Source: CANHBY01 sp031376995
GTDB lineage: Bacteria; Pseudomonadota; Gammaproteobacteria; Burkholderiales; Burkholderiaceae_C
Assembly (NCBI GenBank): GCA_031376995.1
Contig: JANMEO010000036.1
Location: 1-25,936, forward strand
Direction: 5' to 3'
Length of the DNA stretch: 25,936 bases
Shown here: positions 15,064 through 22,867 of the stretch, one piece after another
Layout of the letters: each line of letters opens with the position of its first letter
How positions within the stretch are numbered: position 1 is the stretch's first letter
Notes under the pieces: model-generated
What the model saw: the letters and a program-made list of their open reading frames with translations, nothing else
Told to the model about the DNA's origin: nothing
Databases searched by the model: none
Translations under genes and position numbers: made by a program

Positions 15064-17115
15064 TCAATCATGCGATGAATTTAAGCTCAAATTCATCAGC
15101 CCAGAAAGCAAATTGGCATCGATAGGCGAGCGAAAAATCTCAACGTTGTATTTGCCCTCTTGACGCTGCTTTTCTTTCCATGTCGCCCCCAAATTTTTTT
15201 GAGCCGTTGACTTCAGGTGGGCTGCATAAAAATCATTCAATTGACCTTTTTTAAAATCCCTTGGTAACATTTCTTTTTTGGCGTGCAGATGCAGCCATAC
15301 TGGCTCGTGCATGCTCCCATCGTTATCCTCGCAGGGCCTAATGAGCACCTCATAGAGGTGCTCATTAGGGGTGTCGGTGGGCAGCTTTCTCGGCTTTGAA
15401 ATTTCTCTGATGTGCCCAGCGCTGAGCAGTTGAGCCCAGTGGTGTGCACGAGGGCGAATGTAGGCCTTCATCAAAGAAAAATGGGTCTCAGGGGCACGCA
15501 ACTCTTGCGAAAATCTGCTCATTTGGTTTGCTTGCTGGACCAGCTCGTCACGGAGGCTGGAGGCCTTGAATTGCTCTTCCCCAGTCCCTAAACTCTGCAG
15601 TGCCGCTGTGTCAAGCCGCTCTGCCAACCGCCTCAATTTGTGAGACTGAGTCTCCCATGACTTGGCTTTGTCAAGGTAAGATGAAATCACATGATCGGGA
15701 TTGTCTCGACCCTTTCGAGAGCGAAGCTTAGCGATTTCATTCTCGACATTAGACTTTGATAGTTCTGCCATCGCTCGTTGAACGGACTTGCTGGCGATCT
15801 GGGCTTGTTTTGGGGGTGGGGGGTCTACGTTCGTATCCGAATCCGCATCCAACCCAATCGCATCATCCGGGCTGGTGTTGTCAACAGCAGAAAAATGACC
15901 GTCCGAATTTTTTCTGTACTGCAGCCTCTCTTCGCCCAATCCAAGTGCGAGGCCATCGCTTTGAACCAGTGCAGGTGTATGCAAACCAGACGGGCTGCGT
16001 ACACAAATTAATTCACTGTTTGGATGATTAACTGGCGAGTTATTCAGCCGATTGGTTTTTTTTGAAATTGATGATTGACTATTTTCGCAGCACTTTTCTA
16101 GTAAATATGGCAGGTCCGTAAATAGATTGCTGATGTGCTGAGTCAGCCTTTTGGCGTGCGCTATCTTCTCGGCATCGTAATCCTGACTGGGTTTGGATAT
16201 CGTGGTCTCGAGAGCGCTTATAGCGTAGTCTAGGCACACACTAGAAAAGTCATCCACAACAGGATTGAGTTTGATTGACCACGAGGCATTCAGATGCCCA
16301 GGGGCTAACAGATAGTTGATCAATGGATCGAGAGCAGATAATACATGTTCATTGTGATTTATCATTGCTGCTGCTTGTGCCGCCGGAAAATTCTTGAATT
16401 CTGACTCAAAGTATCCGGAATGCAGTAGCACTTGGGCCTCCGTTAATCTTGTTACGGCTCCCGCCTTACATAAGTCATAGTAGGCTTCAGAAAGTACAAG
16501 CCCGTCTTCGATATTGTTATTGATCGCGATTGCCTGCTTAACATCTAGTGTGATAATAGACCAGGCTTGCATGATTTTTTCTGAGATATCGATAAATTCC
16601 TTTTGTTTTTTAGCGATATTGGTTTTGTTGTTGGCTTTGCTGGTGTAGATGTCGAGGGCGAGATTTTTAAATTTCTCGCTAAGGCCTTTATCATTTTCAA
16701 TCAATTTTCTGGTAATGGCTCGAAAATGAAGGCACTCGCTCAGTATTCTATTGCTTATTACTTTTTTCCTCGACACATCTGGAATGTTAGAGCACTCATT
16801 AATTATCAGGTCAAGCTGGGTATGCAAGCGTTTGGTATTGTTGATATTTTGATCGGCGGAAAATTGATTAATTAACGCAGCAATAATCCCCCTCATTGTT
16901 TCTAATTTTTTCTTCTGGGCATTGCGCGAGAATTGTTGAAGGGGATGTGCGGGAGCAAGTTGGCGCAGCGTTGTATTTTTTGCACTGGGTCTCTCAGTGG
17001 CTGGCTCAGCCAGGGGCCAAGCAGCAGGGGTTGCTGTAACCCCTGCTGCTTGGCCCGTTGAAGCCAGATTATGTGTAGTTTGGCGATTTGATCCTCTAGG
17101 CAGTATTGTTGCCAT
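15064..17115 (-). CDS. Large unrecognised protein with effector-like architecture
   Basis: I do not recognise the family. From the ATG at 17115 it is 683 aa (MATILPRGSNRQTTHN...); an ATG at 17166 adds 17 residues. Neither start has a good ribosome-binding site. Residues 1-60 are Ser/Thr/Ala/Pro/Gln-rich, poor in acidic residues and without a signal peptide, as in type III secreted proteins. Residues ~70-360 are helical, charged and Asn/Lys/Ile-rich. Residues ~410-440 hold an acidic/Pro stretch (DPPPPK). The C-terminal ~230 residues look like a folded domain (LYEVLIRPCED, PVWLHLHAKKE, FYAAHLKSTAQKNLG). The middle third has clearly lower GC (about 35-45% per line) than both ends (about 50-60%), which suggests acquired or mosaic DNA. 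It is isolated between convergent and co-directional unrelated genes. Confidence 0.8.
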   Translation of the reverse strand: MATILPRGSNRQTTHNLASTGQAAGVTATPAAWPLAEPATERPSAKNTTLRQLAPAHPLQQFSRNAQKKKLETMRGIIAALINQFSADQNINNTKRLHTQLDLIINECSNIPDVSRKKVISNRILSECLHFRAITRKLIENDKGLSEKFKNLALDIYTSKANNKTNIAKKQKEFIDISEKIMQAWSIITLDVKQAIAINNNIEDGLVLSEAYYDLCKAGAVTRLTEAQVLLHSGYFESEFKNFPAAQAAAMINHNEHVLSALDPLINYLLAPGHLNASWSIKLNPVVDDFSSVCLDYAISALETTISKPSQDYDAEKIAHAKRLTQHISNLFTDLPYLLEKCCENSQSSISKKTNRLNNSPVNHPNSELICVRSPSGLHTPALVQSDGLALGLGEERLQYRKNSDGHFSAVDNTSPDDAIGLDADSDTNVDPPPPKQAQIASKSVQRAMAELSKSNVENEIAKLRSRKGRDNPDHVISSYLDKAKSWETQSHKLRRLAERLDTAALQSLGTGEEQFKASSLRDELVQQANQMSRFSQELRAPETHFSLMKAYIRPRAHHWAQLLSAGHIREISKPRKLPTDTPNEHLYEVLIRPCEDNDGSMHEPVWLHLHAKKEMLPRDFKKGQLNDFYAAHLKSTAQKNLGATWKEKQRQEGKYNVEIFRSPIDANLLSGLMNLSLNSSHD
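15337..15369. repeat. Perfect 15-bp inverted repeat inside the orphan gene
   Basis: Left arm CCTAATGAGCACCTC (15337-15351), 3-base loop ATA, right arm GAGGTGCTCATTAGG (15355-15369), with no mismatch. It lies within codons for NEHLYEVLIR near the C terminus of the orphan protein. Such a stem in mRNA would be very stable, and in DNA it could extrude as a cruciform. Confidence 0.95.
16658..16679. repeat. Quasi-palindrome inside the orphan gene
   Basis: GCGAGA (16658-16663) and TCTCGC (16674-16679) flank a central TTTAAA, with a TT/TT mismatch on each side, giving a 22-bp near palindrome in the AT-rich middle of the gene. It is weaker than the other two inverted repeats and could be chance. Confidence 0.6.
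17014..17056. repeat. Perfect 19-bp inverted repeat in the 5' coding part of the orphan gene
   Basis: Left arm GGGCCAAGCAGCAGGGGTT (17014-17032), loop GCTGT, right arm AACCCCTGCTGCTTGGCCC (17038-17056), all 19 pairs matching and GC-rich. It encodes GQAAGVTATPAAWP at about residues 20-34 of the orphan protein. No U-run follows, so it is not a standard terminator. Its place early in the message would allow it to affect translation or transcription elongation. Confidence 0.95.
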
Positions 17116-17150
17116 GACAAAAATTTCGCATTGATACTTGAATGATGGGC

Positions 17151-17186
17151 GACATTTTAATGTCATGTCGGCAACGTTGCGACATG
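17151..17186. promoter_or_regulatory. Dyad-symmetric candidate operator upstream of the orphan gene
   Basis: Four half-sites GACAT/ATGTC occur in 36 bp (17151-17155, 17160-17164, 17165-17169, 17181-17185). The right part, 17164-17186, is a palindrome with one unpaired G: CATGTC and GACATG flank the perfect 10-bp palindrome GCAACGTTGC. It overlaps the alternative start at 17166 and lies about 36-70 bp upstream of the ATG at 17115, a natural place for a repressor site. Confidence 0.45.
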
Positions 17187-17323
17187 ATTTTGTGATTTAT
17201 GGTACATGGCATTTTTACCTGCACCGAGATGGGTATTAAATTCATCATTTACAGATGGTTTTAGAAGTAAAAATCATTGCCTAAGCGTAAGATCACGGAT
17301 AAGGTTGTGTGAGTAAAAATAAA

Positions 17324-17349
17324 GCATCTTCAGCTCTGAAGGTGCAACC
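17324..17349 (+). repeat. Dispersed motif, copy D
   Basis: GCATCTTCAGCTCTGAAGGT begins at 17324 and continues GCAACC, sharing the right end GGTGCAACC with copy C. In this copy GCATCTTCAG and CTGAAGGTGC form a hairpin with 9 of 10 matching pairs. It lies just beyond the end of ccmD. Confidence 0.65.
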
Positions 17350-17389
17350 GCTTAAAATGTCAAGCTCATGCGGTAGGCTTATTTTTAGA

Positions 17390-17590
17390 TCAGCTTGAGT
17401 GGTTGGATTGAGCCTGAGTTTTCAGCTCCTTAACCAAGCGCTTGTGGCTACGTCGCAACGCAATCACCTCGATCAATATGGCTGTACCAGTGACGCCAAA
17501 CGAGCCCCACACGTACAACCCGTACCCACCCATTGCCAAAAAATCGGCCAGGCTGGTCCACTGTATGTTTAGGCTTGATAAGTTCATCAC
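17390..17590 (-). CDS. ccmD: Haem exporter protein D
   Basis: CcmD is a small single-pass membrane protein that helps release holo-CcmE from the CcmABC complex. The 66 aa have one hydrophobic helix, with the family pattern FLAMGGYGLYVWGSFGVT before it and a basic cytoplasmic tail (RRSHKRLVKELK). Start is GTG 17590 or ATG 17587; GGAGAAACT upstream suits either. It overlaps the ccmC stop. It is the last ccm gene here: ccmE, F, G, H and I do not follow. Confidence 0.9.
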   Translation of the reverse strand: MMNLSSLNIQWTSLADFLAMGGYGLYVWGSFGVTGTAILIEVIALRRSHKRLVKELKTQAQSNHSS

Positions 17591-18354
17591 AGTTTCTCCT
17601 TTACCCAGCCTGCATGCTGCTCACGCTCCAAAATCAAGCGACGCGCCCGCATCAATGGCACAGCGATCGAATACATCCAAAATGCCAGCGACATGATCAA
17701 CATTCCCAACAACATGGGCGCGGCCATCGTGGGGGCCTGGGTGAGGCTGACCGAGGCGCCTTGGTGCAAGGTGTTCCACCACTTCACCGAAAAATAAATA
17801 ATGGGTACATTCACAACTCCAACCAAAGCCAGCACGGCTGTGGCTCGATCAGCACGTCGAAAATCATCGATTGCCGCGTACAGTGATAAATAGCCAATGT
17901 AGAGAAATAACAAGATCAATTCTGAAGTTAGCCGTGCATCCCACACCCACCAAGTGCCCCATGTGGGCTTGCCCCAAAGAGCCCCTGTCCAAAGAGCCAA
18001 GAAGGTCATTAAAGCGCCGGTAGGCGCCAAAGCCAGTGCCATGATAGAAGCCAGTCTGGCGTTAAAAATCCATCCCACACCGGCCCAAAATGCCATCGCC
18101 AGGTAAATCACCATGGACATCCATGCGGCCGGAACGTGGATATAGATGATTCGGTAAGCATTCCCCTGTTGAGCATCGGTGGGTGCCAGCAGCAGCCCGA
18201 GTGTCAGGCCTGTCAACGCAAACAAAACGCCAAGAACACTGAAAACCCAAACCGCGCGGCCAGCCAAAGGATAGAACCTCTGCGGCGCAGCGTAATAAAA
18301 AATGTTCACAAACTTCCCCCTGCTGTGAGTGTCAAGCATCGTTGCTTCATTCAA
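17587..18354 (-). CDS. ccmC: Haem exporter protein C, haem-handling subunit
   Basis: CcmC is a 255-aa six-helix inner-membrane protein that presents haem to CcmE in cytochrome c maturation System I. The tryptophan-rich WWD motif is present (WGTWWVWDARLTSELI). It is flanked by the two conserved His that ligate haem, IIYIHVPAAWMS and KWWNTLHQGASV. It overlaps ccmB by 8 bp and ccmD by 4 bp, so the genes are translationally coupled. Confidence 0.96.
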   Translation of the reverse strand: MNEATMLDTHSRGKFVNIFYYAAPQRFYPLAGRAVWVFSVLGVLFALTGLTLGLLLAPTDAQQGNAYRIIYIHVPAAWMSMVIYLAMAFWAGVGWIFNARLASIMALALAPTGALMTFLALWTGALWGKPTWGTWWVWDARLTSELILLFLYIGYLSLYAAIDDFRRADRATAVLALVGVVNVPIIYFSVKWWNTLHQGASVSLTQAPTMAAPMLLGMLIMSLAFWMYSIAVPLMRARRLILEREQHAGWVKEKL

Positions 18355-19054
18355 GTGAAATCCGTAAAGCTGCCGTCGCCGCCAGCGGGGCCAAGACCAG
18401 CGCTACCAGCAGCATTGCACCTAAAACTGAAAAATGTCCGTCGACTGAGAGGCCCGCGGCACTGTCTTGCACAGCCGCGGCACCAAAAATTAACACAGGC
18501 ATGACCAAGGGTAGCACCAGCAGCGACACCAGTACACCCGCTCCCCGCACCCCCACTGTGAGCGCTGCGCCAATGGCACCTATCAAGCTCAGCACAGGCG
18601 TGCCTAACAAAAGCGACAAACACAACACGATGGTGGCCTGACCTGATAAGCCAAATTGAGCTGCAATCAGTGGCGACACCATCACCAGTAATAAGCCTGA
18701 TGACAACCAATGCGCTGCAACTTTGCCCATAACCAGTACTGGTAGGGGTATGGCGCTGAGCAGCAATTGCTCCAAGGTGCCATCAGCGTGATCATCTGTA
18801 AATAAACGACTCAAAGACAGCATTGACGCCAACAATGCCGCCGCCCAAACGACTCCAGGCCCCATGGTGCGCAGCAGGGCAGGCTCGGGTCCTACGCCCA
18901 AAGGAAATAAGCTCACCACCAGGGCAAAAAAAACCAAGGTGGCCCCTGTGTCAGTTCGCCGACGAAAAGCAAGTTTGAGATCGCGGGCACAAAGACCCCA
19001 GGCACCAGCCAGCCAGGACACATGAGGCAGTTCAGAGGGTTGGGTCTCGTTCAA
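18347..19054 (-). CDS. ccmB: Haem exporter protein B, ABC permease subunit
   Basis: CcmB is the membrane subunit of the CcmAB ABC transporter, which uses ATP to release holo-CcmE from CcmC. The 235 aa have about six hydrophobic helices. The family segment LFTDDHADGTLEQLLLSAIPL and the proline-containing LPLVMPVLIFGA are visible. ATGA overlap with ccmA and 8-bp overlap with ccmC place it firmly in the operon. Confidence 0.95.
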   Translation of the reverse strand: MNETQPSELPHVSWLAGAWGLCARDLKLAFRRRTDTGATLVFFALVVSLFPLGVGPEPALLRTMGPGVVWAAALLASMLSLSRLFTDDHADGTLEQLLLSAIPLPVLVMGKVAAHWLSSGLLLVMVSPLIAAQFGLSGQATIVLCLSLLLGTPVLSLIGAIGAALTVGVRGAGVLVSLLVLPLVMPVLIFGAAAVQDSAAGLSVDGHFSVLGAMLLVALVLAPLAATAALRISLE

Positions 19055-19674
19055 AGGGAAATCCTAATCTCATAAACTGGCGTCTTCCATGTCACCGGTT
19101 GATGACTGGTCAACACAACAACTCCCCCTTGCTTCAGGTGCATAGCCAAGCAGTCACTCAGCCAAGTCGCGGCAGCGGCGTCTAAAGCGTTAAACGGTTC
19201 GTCCAGAATCCACAAGCGCGCGTGGGCGCTCAATGGAAGGCGGGCCAAGGCAACGCGTTTGCGTTGCCCTTGTGACAATGCGTGCGCAGGTATCTGGGTG
19301 GATTGAGTTAAGCCCGTTTGGGCCAGTGCCTCATTGGCTTGTACCGGGCTGATGGTCGAGCCATTAAGCGATAACGCAGCTTGCAAATTCTCAACGGCAC
19401 TCAGGTCATCCTTGAGGGCGGGTGCATGTCCCATATAAACCAAGTGCTGATTGAACGATGTACCCCATAGGGGTAGGGCCCGCCCGAGCCATATCACTTC
19501 ACCTTCCGCGGGTGCTGTCAAGCCACACAGGGTGCGTAGGAGGCTGGTTTTTCCTACGCCGTTGCGGCCCTCCACCCGCAGCAAATTGCCCCCCTCGACA
19601 TGAAGTGACAAACCAGTGAAGAGCGTGCGTGCGCCGCGGCAGCATTCTAAATTGTGCAACTCTAAGGTGCTCAT
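19051..19674 (-). CDS. ccmA: Haem exporter protein A, ABC ATPase subunit
   Basis: CcmA is the cytoplasmic ATPase of the CcmABCD haem-handling complex. The 207 aa contain Walker A (GRNGVGKTS), ABC signature (LSQGQRKRVALARL), Walker B (LWILDEPFNALD) and the switch His (VVLTSHQPV). The length is typical for this compact ATPase. The start overlaps the dsbD stop (ATGA) and the stop overlaps the ccmB start. Confidence 0.96.
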   Translation of the reverse strand: MSTLELHNLECCRGARTLFTGLSLHVEGGNLLRVEGRNGVGKTSLLRTLCGLTAPAEGEVIWLGRALPLWGTSFNQHLVYMGHAPALKDDLSAVENLQAALSLNGSTISPVQANEALAQTGLTQSTQIPAHALSQGQRKRVALARLPLSAHARLWILDEPFNALDAAAATWLSDCLAMHLKQGGVVVLTSHQPVTWKTPVYEIRISL

Positions 19675-21842
19675 GGTCCTGGGCTCAGCAGAGCCTCACG
19701 CACCCTGCGTGACGAAAGCACCTCGGGCAGAAGCTCCGGCTCCTTACCAGGTCGCAGCAAGACATAGGTGGGCACGCCATGGCGCCCCAGGCGGGCCAAT
19801 GTGGCGGTGATTTGTGGGTTTCGGTCCGTCCAGTCAGCCCTCATCAGTACCACCTTGGCATTTGCAAAATCTTGCAGGGTTTGCTTCGAATTCAAGACCA
19901 GTCGCTTGTTCACTTGGCATGTCACACACCATGCTGCCGTGAAGTCAATGAACACGGTTTCATTACGCGCCAGATGATCTGATAAGGCTGCTTCGTCAAA
20001 ATCCTTCCATGATGCCGCTGGGTTCTGGATTAATTGATCTTTTTTAAAATTTTCGTTCCGCTGTACGGATGGCCAACCCCAGGTGATCAAACCCACCAAT
20101 GCCATCAGCAGCAACGTGCGCCAAAACCAGTGACGGGTCTTGCTCTGACGGGGCCCATTTAGCATCCAGACCAGCCAAGCCACCCCGAGCAACACGAGCA
20201 ACACTTTGCTCGCTTCATCGATCCCCGATTGTTGCCCCAGAACCCAAAGCAACCACACCACCGTAGCAAACATTGGAAAGGCCAGGCCCTGCTTGAGTCG
20301 GATCATCCACTGCCCCGGGCGGGGCAGGCAATGACGCCATCGAGGCAGCAGGGTCAATGCAGCATAGGGCAACGCCATGCCAGCCCCCAAAGTGGCAAAA
20401 ACAGTCAAGCTTACGGCAGTGGGTTGTGTCAAAGCAAAGCCTAGCGCAGCCCCCATGAATGGTGCGGTACAAGGGCTGGCCGCAACCACCGCCAGGACTC
20501 CCGAGGCAAATGCATCCACTGCTGGTTGCTGAGCGCGCCATCGCCCCAAGACTTGTGGCGTGACACTGCCTAATTCAAACGCACCGAGAAAATTAAGCCC
20601 TAACAAAAAAAACAGAACAGCCAGACCAAAAACGACGCCGGGTTCTTGCAGCTGAAAACCCCAGCCTATAGCGCCACCAGCCTCACGCAGAGCCAGTAAA
20701 ACCGAAGCCATGGCCAAAAAAGTCAGCACGATCCCAAGGCTATAAGCCAGTGCGTGAACCCAGGGTGATCGACTGTCATGGTGTACTGTCAAACTCAACA
20801 ACTTGATCGACAGTACGGGCAACACGCAAGGCATCAAGTTGAGCGCCATGCCACCCAATAAAGCCATGCCTAAAGCAGCCCAAATGCTCGATAAGCCACT
20901 TTGAGTGGGTTGACTGAGCTGGGTCGATGCTAGAAGGTTGGGCAGCCGTTTAAGTTGGGGTGGTGTGTTAAGTTGGCTGACAGCCTTTGCATCCGCCACA
21001 ATCTCACCAGCTGACGCGCTCATGCCCCACACTGTTAATTCGCCCGGGTTTGTCGTTGGGGCAACCACAGTGCTGCGCAAAGTTTTGGGCATGGCTGCAT
21101 CAGGCAGCAGCCGCAACTTCACTGCATAGCCTTCTGCTGTTTGGTAGACCTCATGGTATGCCGACTCAAAAAGCTGAGCCGCGTGCGGAAACACTTGAAT
21201 GGAGGGTAGGACATCGGGCGGCTTTGCAGCCATGCTTTTCAGTACCAACAACGCGTCTTGGCCGACATATTCCAAATCCGAAGTCCATCCCTTGAGGGGC
21301 TGAGATTGTGCTGCTGCGTTGCTAGCAAATGCAGGGGTTGCCGAAGTAATTCCAGGCGTGACATCCTGGCCTACCACTGGCAGCAGCAGCTCTAGCTCTA
21401 CTGACTCGGGTATACACACTTCCTTACAGGCTAACCAGTCTGCCCTGGCGTTCAAAACCATCATATCCCCAGGTTTTGCTGAGGGCGGTGGCGTAAAACT
21501 CAAGGGGAGCAGCAGTTCCCCTTCGTAGCCGTAATTCATCAAGGGGCCAACGGGCAGGCGCTGCGGTACAGGCCACTCAATTTCACCGATTTGTGAACCC
21601 AGCGGTAGTCGCCACGTCAGCCTCGTCGGCAGGCCTGAGTCTCCTGGGTTGAGCCAATAAGTGTGCCAGCCGGGCTGATGTATCAAGCTCAGGCCCACTT
21701 GCATGACTTGGCCAGCCTGGATCGCACTACGCTCTGCAACCAATTCTGCTGCCACATGAGGCGTGCGCACCGGGTTTGCAGAAGAACCCAAGGCCCAAAT
21801 GGCGGCTCCTAGGGCGAGCGCTCGAACAATCCATAGTCTCAC
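19671..21842 (-). CDS. dsbD: Protein-disulphide reductase DsbD/ScsB-type transmembrane reductant carrier
   Basis: This 723-aa protein moves electrons from cytoplasmic thioredoxin to periplasmic partners. The domains read: signal peptide (1-22); periplasmic beta domain with Cys139/Cys143 (LACKEVCIPE); a membrane domain with Cys339 (LNLMPCVLPV) and Cys458 (AASPCTAPFMG), the pair that crosses the membrane; and a C-terminal thioredoxin domain with WCVTC (about 638-642). The long N-terminal domain and ACKxxCIP motif suggest the ScsB-like branch. Start is GTG 21842 after AGGGG with 7-base spacing. The overlap with ccmA ties it to cytochrome c assembly, which needs reduced apocytochrome cysteines. 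Confidence 0.9.
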   Translation of the reverse strand: MRLWIVRALALGAAIWALGSSANPVRTPHVAAELVAERSAIQAGQVMQVGLSLIHQPGWHTYWLNPGDSGLPTRLTWRLPLGSQIGEIEWPVPQRLPVGPLMNYGYEGELLLPLSFTPPPSAKPGDMMVLNARADWLACKEVCIPESVELELLLPVVGQDVTPGITSATPAFASNAAAQSQPLKGWTSDLEYVGQDALLVLKSMAAKPPDVLPSIQVFPHAAQLFESAYHEVYQTAEGYAVKLRLLPDAAMPKTLRSTVVAPTTNPGELTVWGMSASAGEIVADAKAVSQLNTPPQLKRLPNLLASTQLSQPTQSGLSSIWAALGMALLGGMALNLMPCVLPVLSIKLLSLTVHHDSRSPWVHALAYSLGIVLTFLAMASVLLALREAGGAIGWGFQLQEPGVVFGLAVLFFLLGLNFLGAFELGSVTPQVLGRWRAQQPAVDAFASGVLAVVAASPCTAPFMGAALGFALTQPTAVSLTVFATLGAGMALPYAALTLLPRWRHCLPRPGQWMIRLKQGLAFPMFATVVWLLWVLGQQSGIDEASKVLLVLLGVAWLVWMLNGPRQSKTRHWFWRTLLLMALVGLITWGWPSVQRNENFKKDQLIQNPAASWKDFDEAALSDHLARNETVFIDFTAAWCVTCQVNKRLVLNSKQTLQDFANAKVVLMRADWTDRNPQITATLARLGRHGVPTYVLLRPGKEPELLPEVLSSRRVREALLSPGP

Positions 21843-21887
21843 TCAGGGACCCCTTTTGCGATGTACGCCGTCGGATGGGTGTGGAGC

Positions 21888-22661
21888 TTACTTATCAACA
21901 AATGCGCGCTCGATCACATAATGACCACGACGACTCATACTGCCCTCCGCCATCCCCAAAGAATCAAGAAGCACGCGTGTATCTTTCAGCATTTCAGGGC
22001 TACCGCAGAGCATGAAACGGTCATTCTCTGTGCTCAAACCTGGCATGCCGAGGTCATCACATAACTTGCCACTTTCCAGTAGAGCTGGAATGCGGCCCTG
22101 ACGCTCAAATATTTCTCGTGTCACTGTGGGGTAATACAACAACTGGTTGGTCACGAGCTCACCGAAAAACTCGTTGCGTGGCAGCTCCTGAATAATGAAC
22201 TGGTGATAAGCCAGCTCATTGACTTGACGACAGCCGTGCACCATCACTACTTTTTCAAACTGTTCATTCACATCAGGGTCGCGCACGATGCTCATGAAAG
22301 GCGCGAGCCCGGTCCCTGTCGATAACAAATACAGTGTCCGTCCGGGCAGTAGATTTTGCAACAGCAGAGTGCCTGAGGCCTTACGCCCGACCAAAATATG
22401 ATCGCCAGGCTGGATGTGTTGCAATCGCGATGTAAGAGGCCCATCCTGAACTTTGATACTGAGAAACTCAAGCGTTTCTTCATAATGAGGGCTAACCATA
22501 CTATAAGCCCGCATCAAGGGCCGACCATCCACCATCAAGCCAATCATGGTGAACTGGCCGCTTTGATATCGAAAACTTGACTCTCGCTCCGTGGTGAAAG
22601 AAAAAAGTCGGTCGGTCCAGTGGTGAACGGTTAGCACTTTGGCTTCAAGAAAGTTGCTCAT
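21888..22661 (-). CDS. fpr: Ferredoxin-NADP(+) reductase
   Basis: This 257-aa flavoenzyme exchanges electrons between NADPH and ferredoxin or flavodoxin. From ATG 22661 it begins MSNFLEAKVLTVHHWTDRLF. Visible are the FAD-binding RAYSMVSP (RxYS), the NADP-binding STGTGLAPFMS, the nicotinamide-side CGSPEML, and the C-terminal ending RAFVDK typical of subclass I bacterial Fpr. It lies 45 bp upstream of dsbD on the same strand and may be transcribed with it. A redox partner could be the YfhL-type ferredoxin in this window, but that is inference. Confidence 0.93.
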   Translation of the reverse strand: MSNFLEAKVLTVHHWTDRLFSFTTERESSFRYQSGQFTMIGLMVDGRPLMRAYSMVSPHYEETLEFLSIKVQDGPLTSRLQHIQPGDHILVGRKASGTLLLQNLLPGRTLYLLSTGTGLAPFMSIVRDPDVNEQFEKVVMVHGCRQVNELAYHQFIIQELPRNEFFGELVTNQLLYYPTVTREIFERQGRIPALLESGKLCDDLGMPGLSTENDRFMLCGSPEMLKDTRVLLDSLGMAEGSMSRRGHYVIERAFVDK

Positions 22662-22867
22662 AATGGACAATAGATCTCTGCAAATGCGCGCGCAGCCTGT
22701 CTGCGTGCAAAAAGCCAAGCATAGCGCTAACTGTCATGCTCCAGTGCTACGGAGCTCTTTTCGAGCAAGCTTTGGCCTGCGATGAGCAATCCAAAGACAC
22801 AGTCGGCATCCCTGTGATAGCGCAAATGTCTTTATTCAATCTTCGCCAGGCGCCATAATCTGTGCAC

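Larger units (their letters stand above)
17116..17389. other. AT-rich intergenic region between ccmD and the orphan gene
   Basis: These 274 bp show no gene. They contain the GACAT/ATGTC dyads (17151-17186), an AT-rich centre around 17190-17320, and one copy of the dispersed motif as a near-perfect hairpin (17324-17345). This is where ccmE would be expected after ccmD. Confidence 0.6.

Noticed and set aside
17116..17320. PIP box or hrp-type promoter for the effector-like gene
   Set aside because: No pair of TTCGC or TTCG elements at the required spacing was found upstream on the gene's strand.
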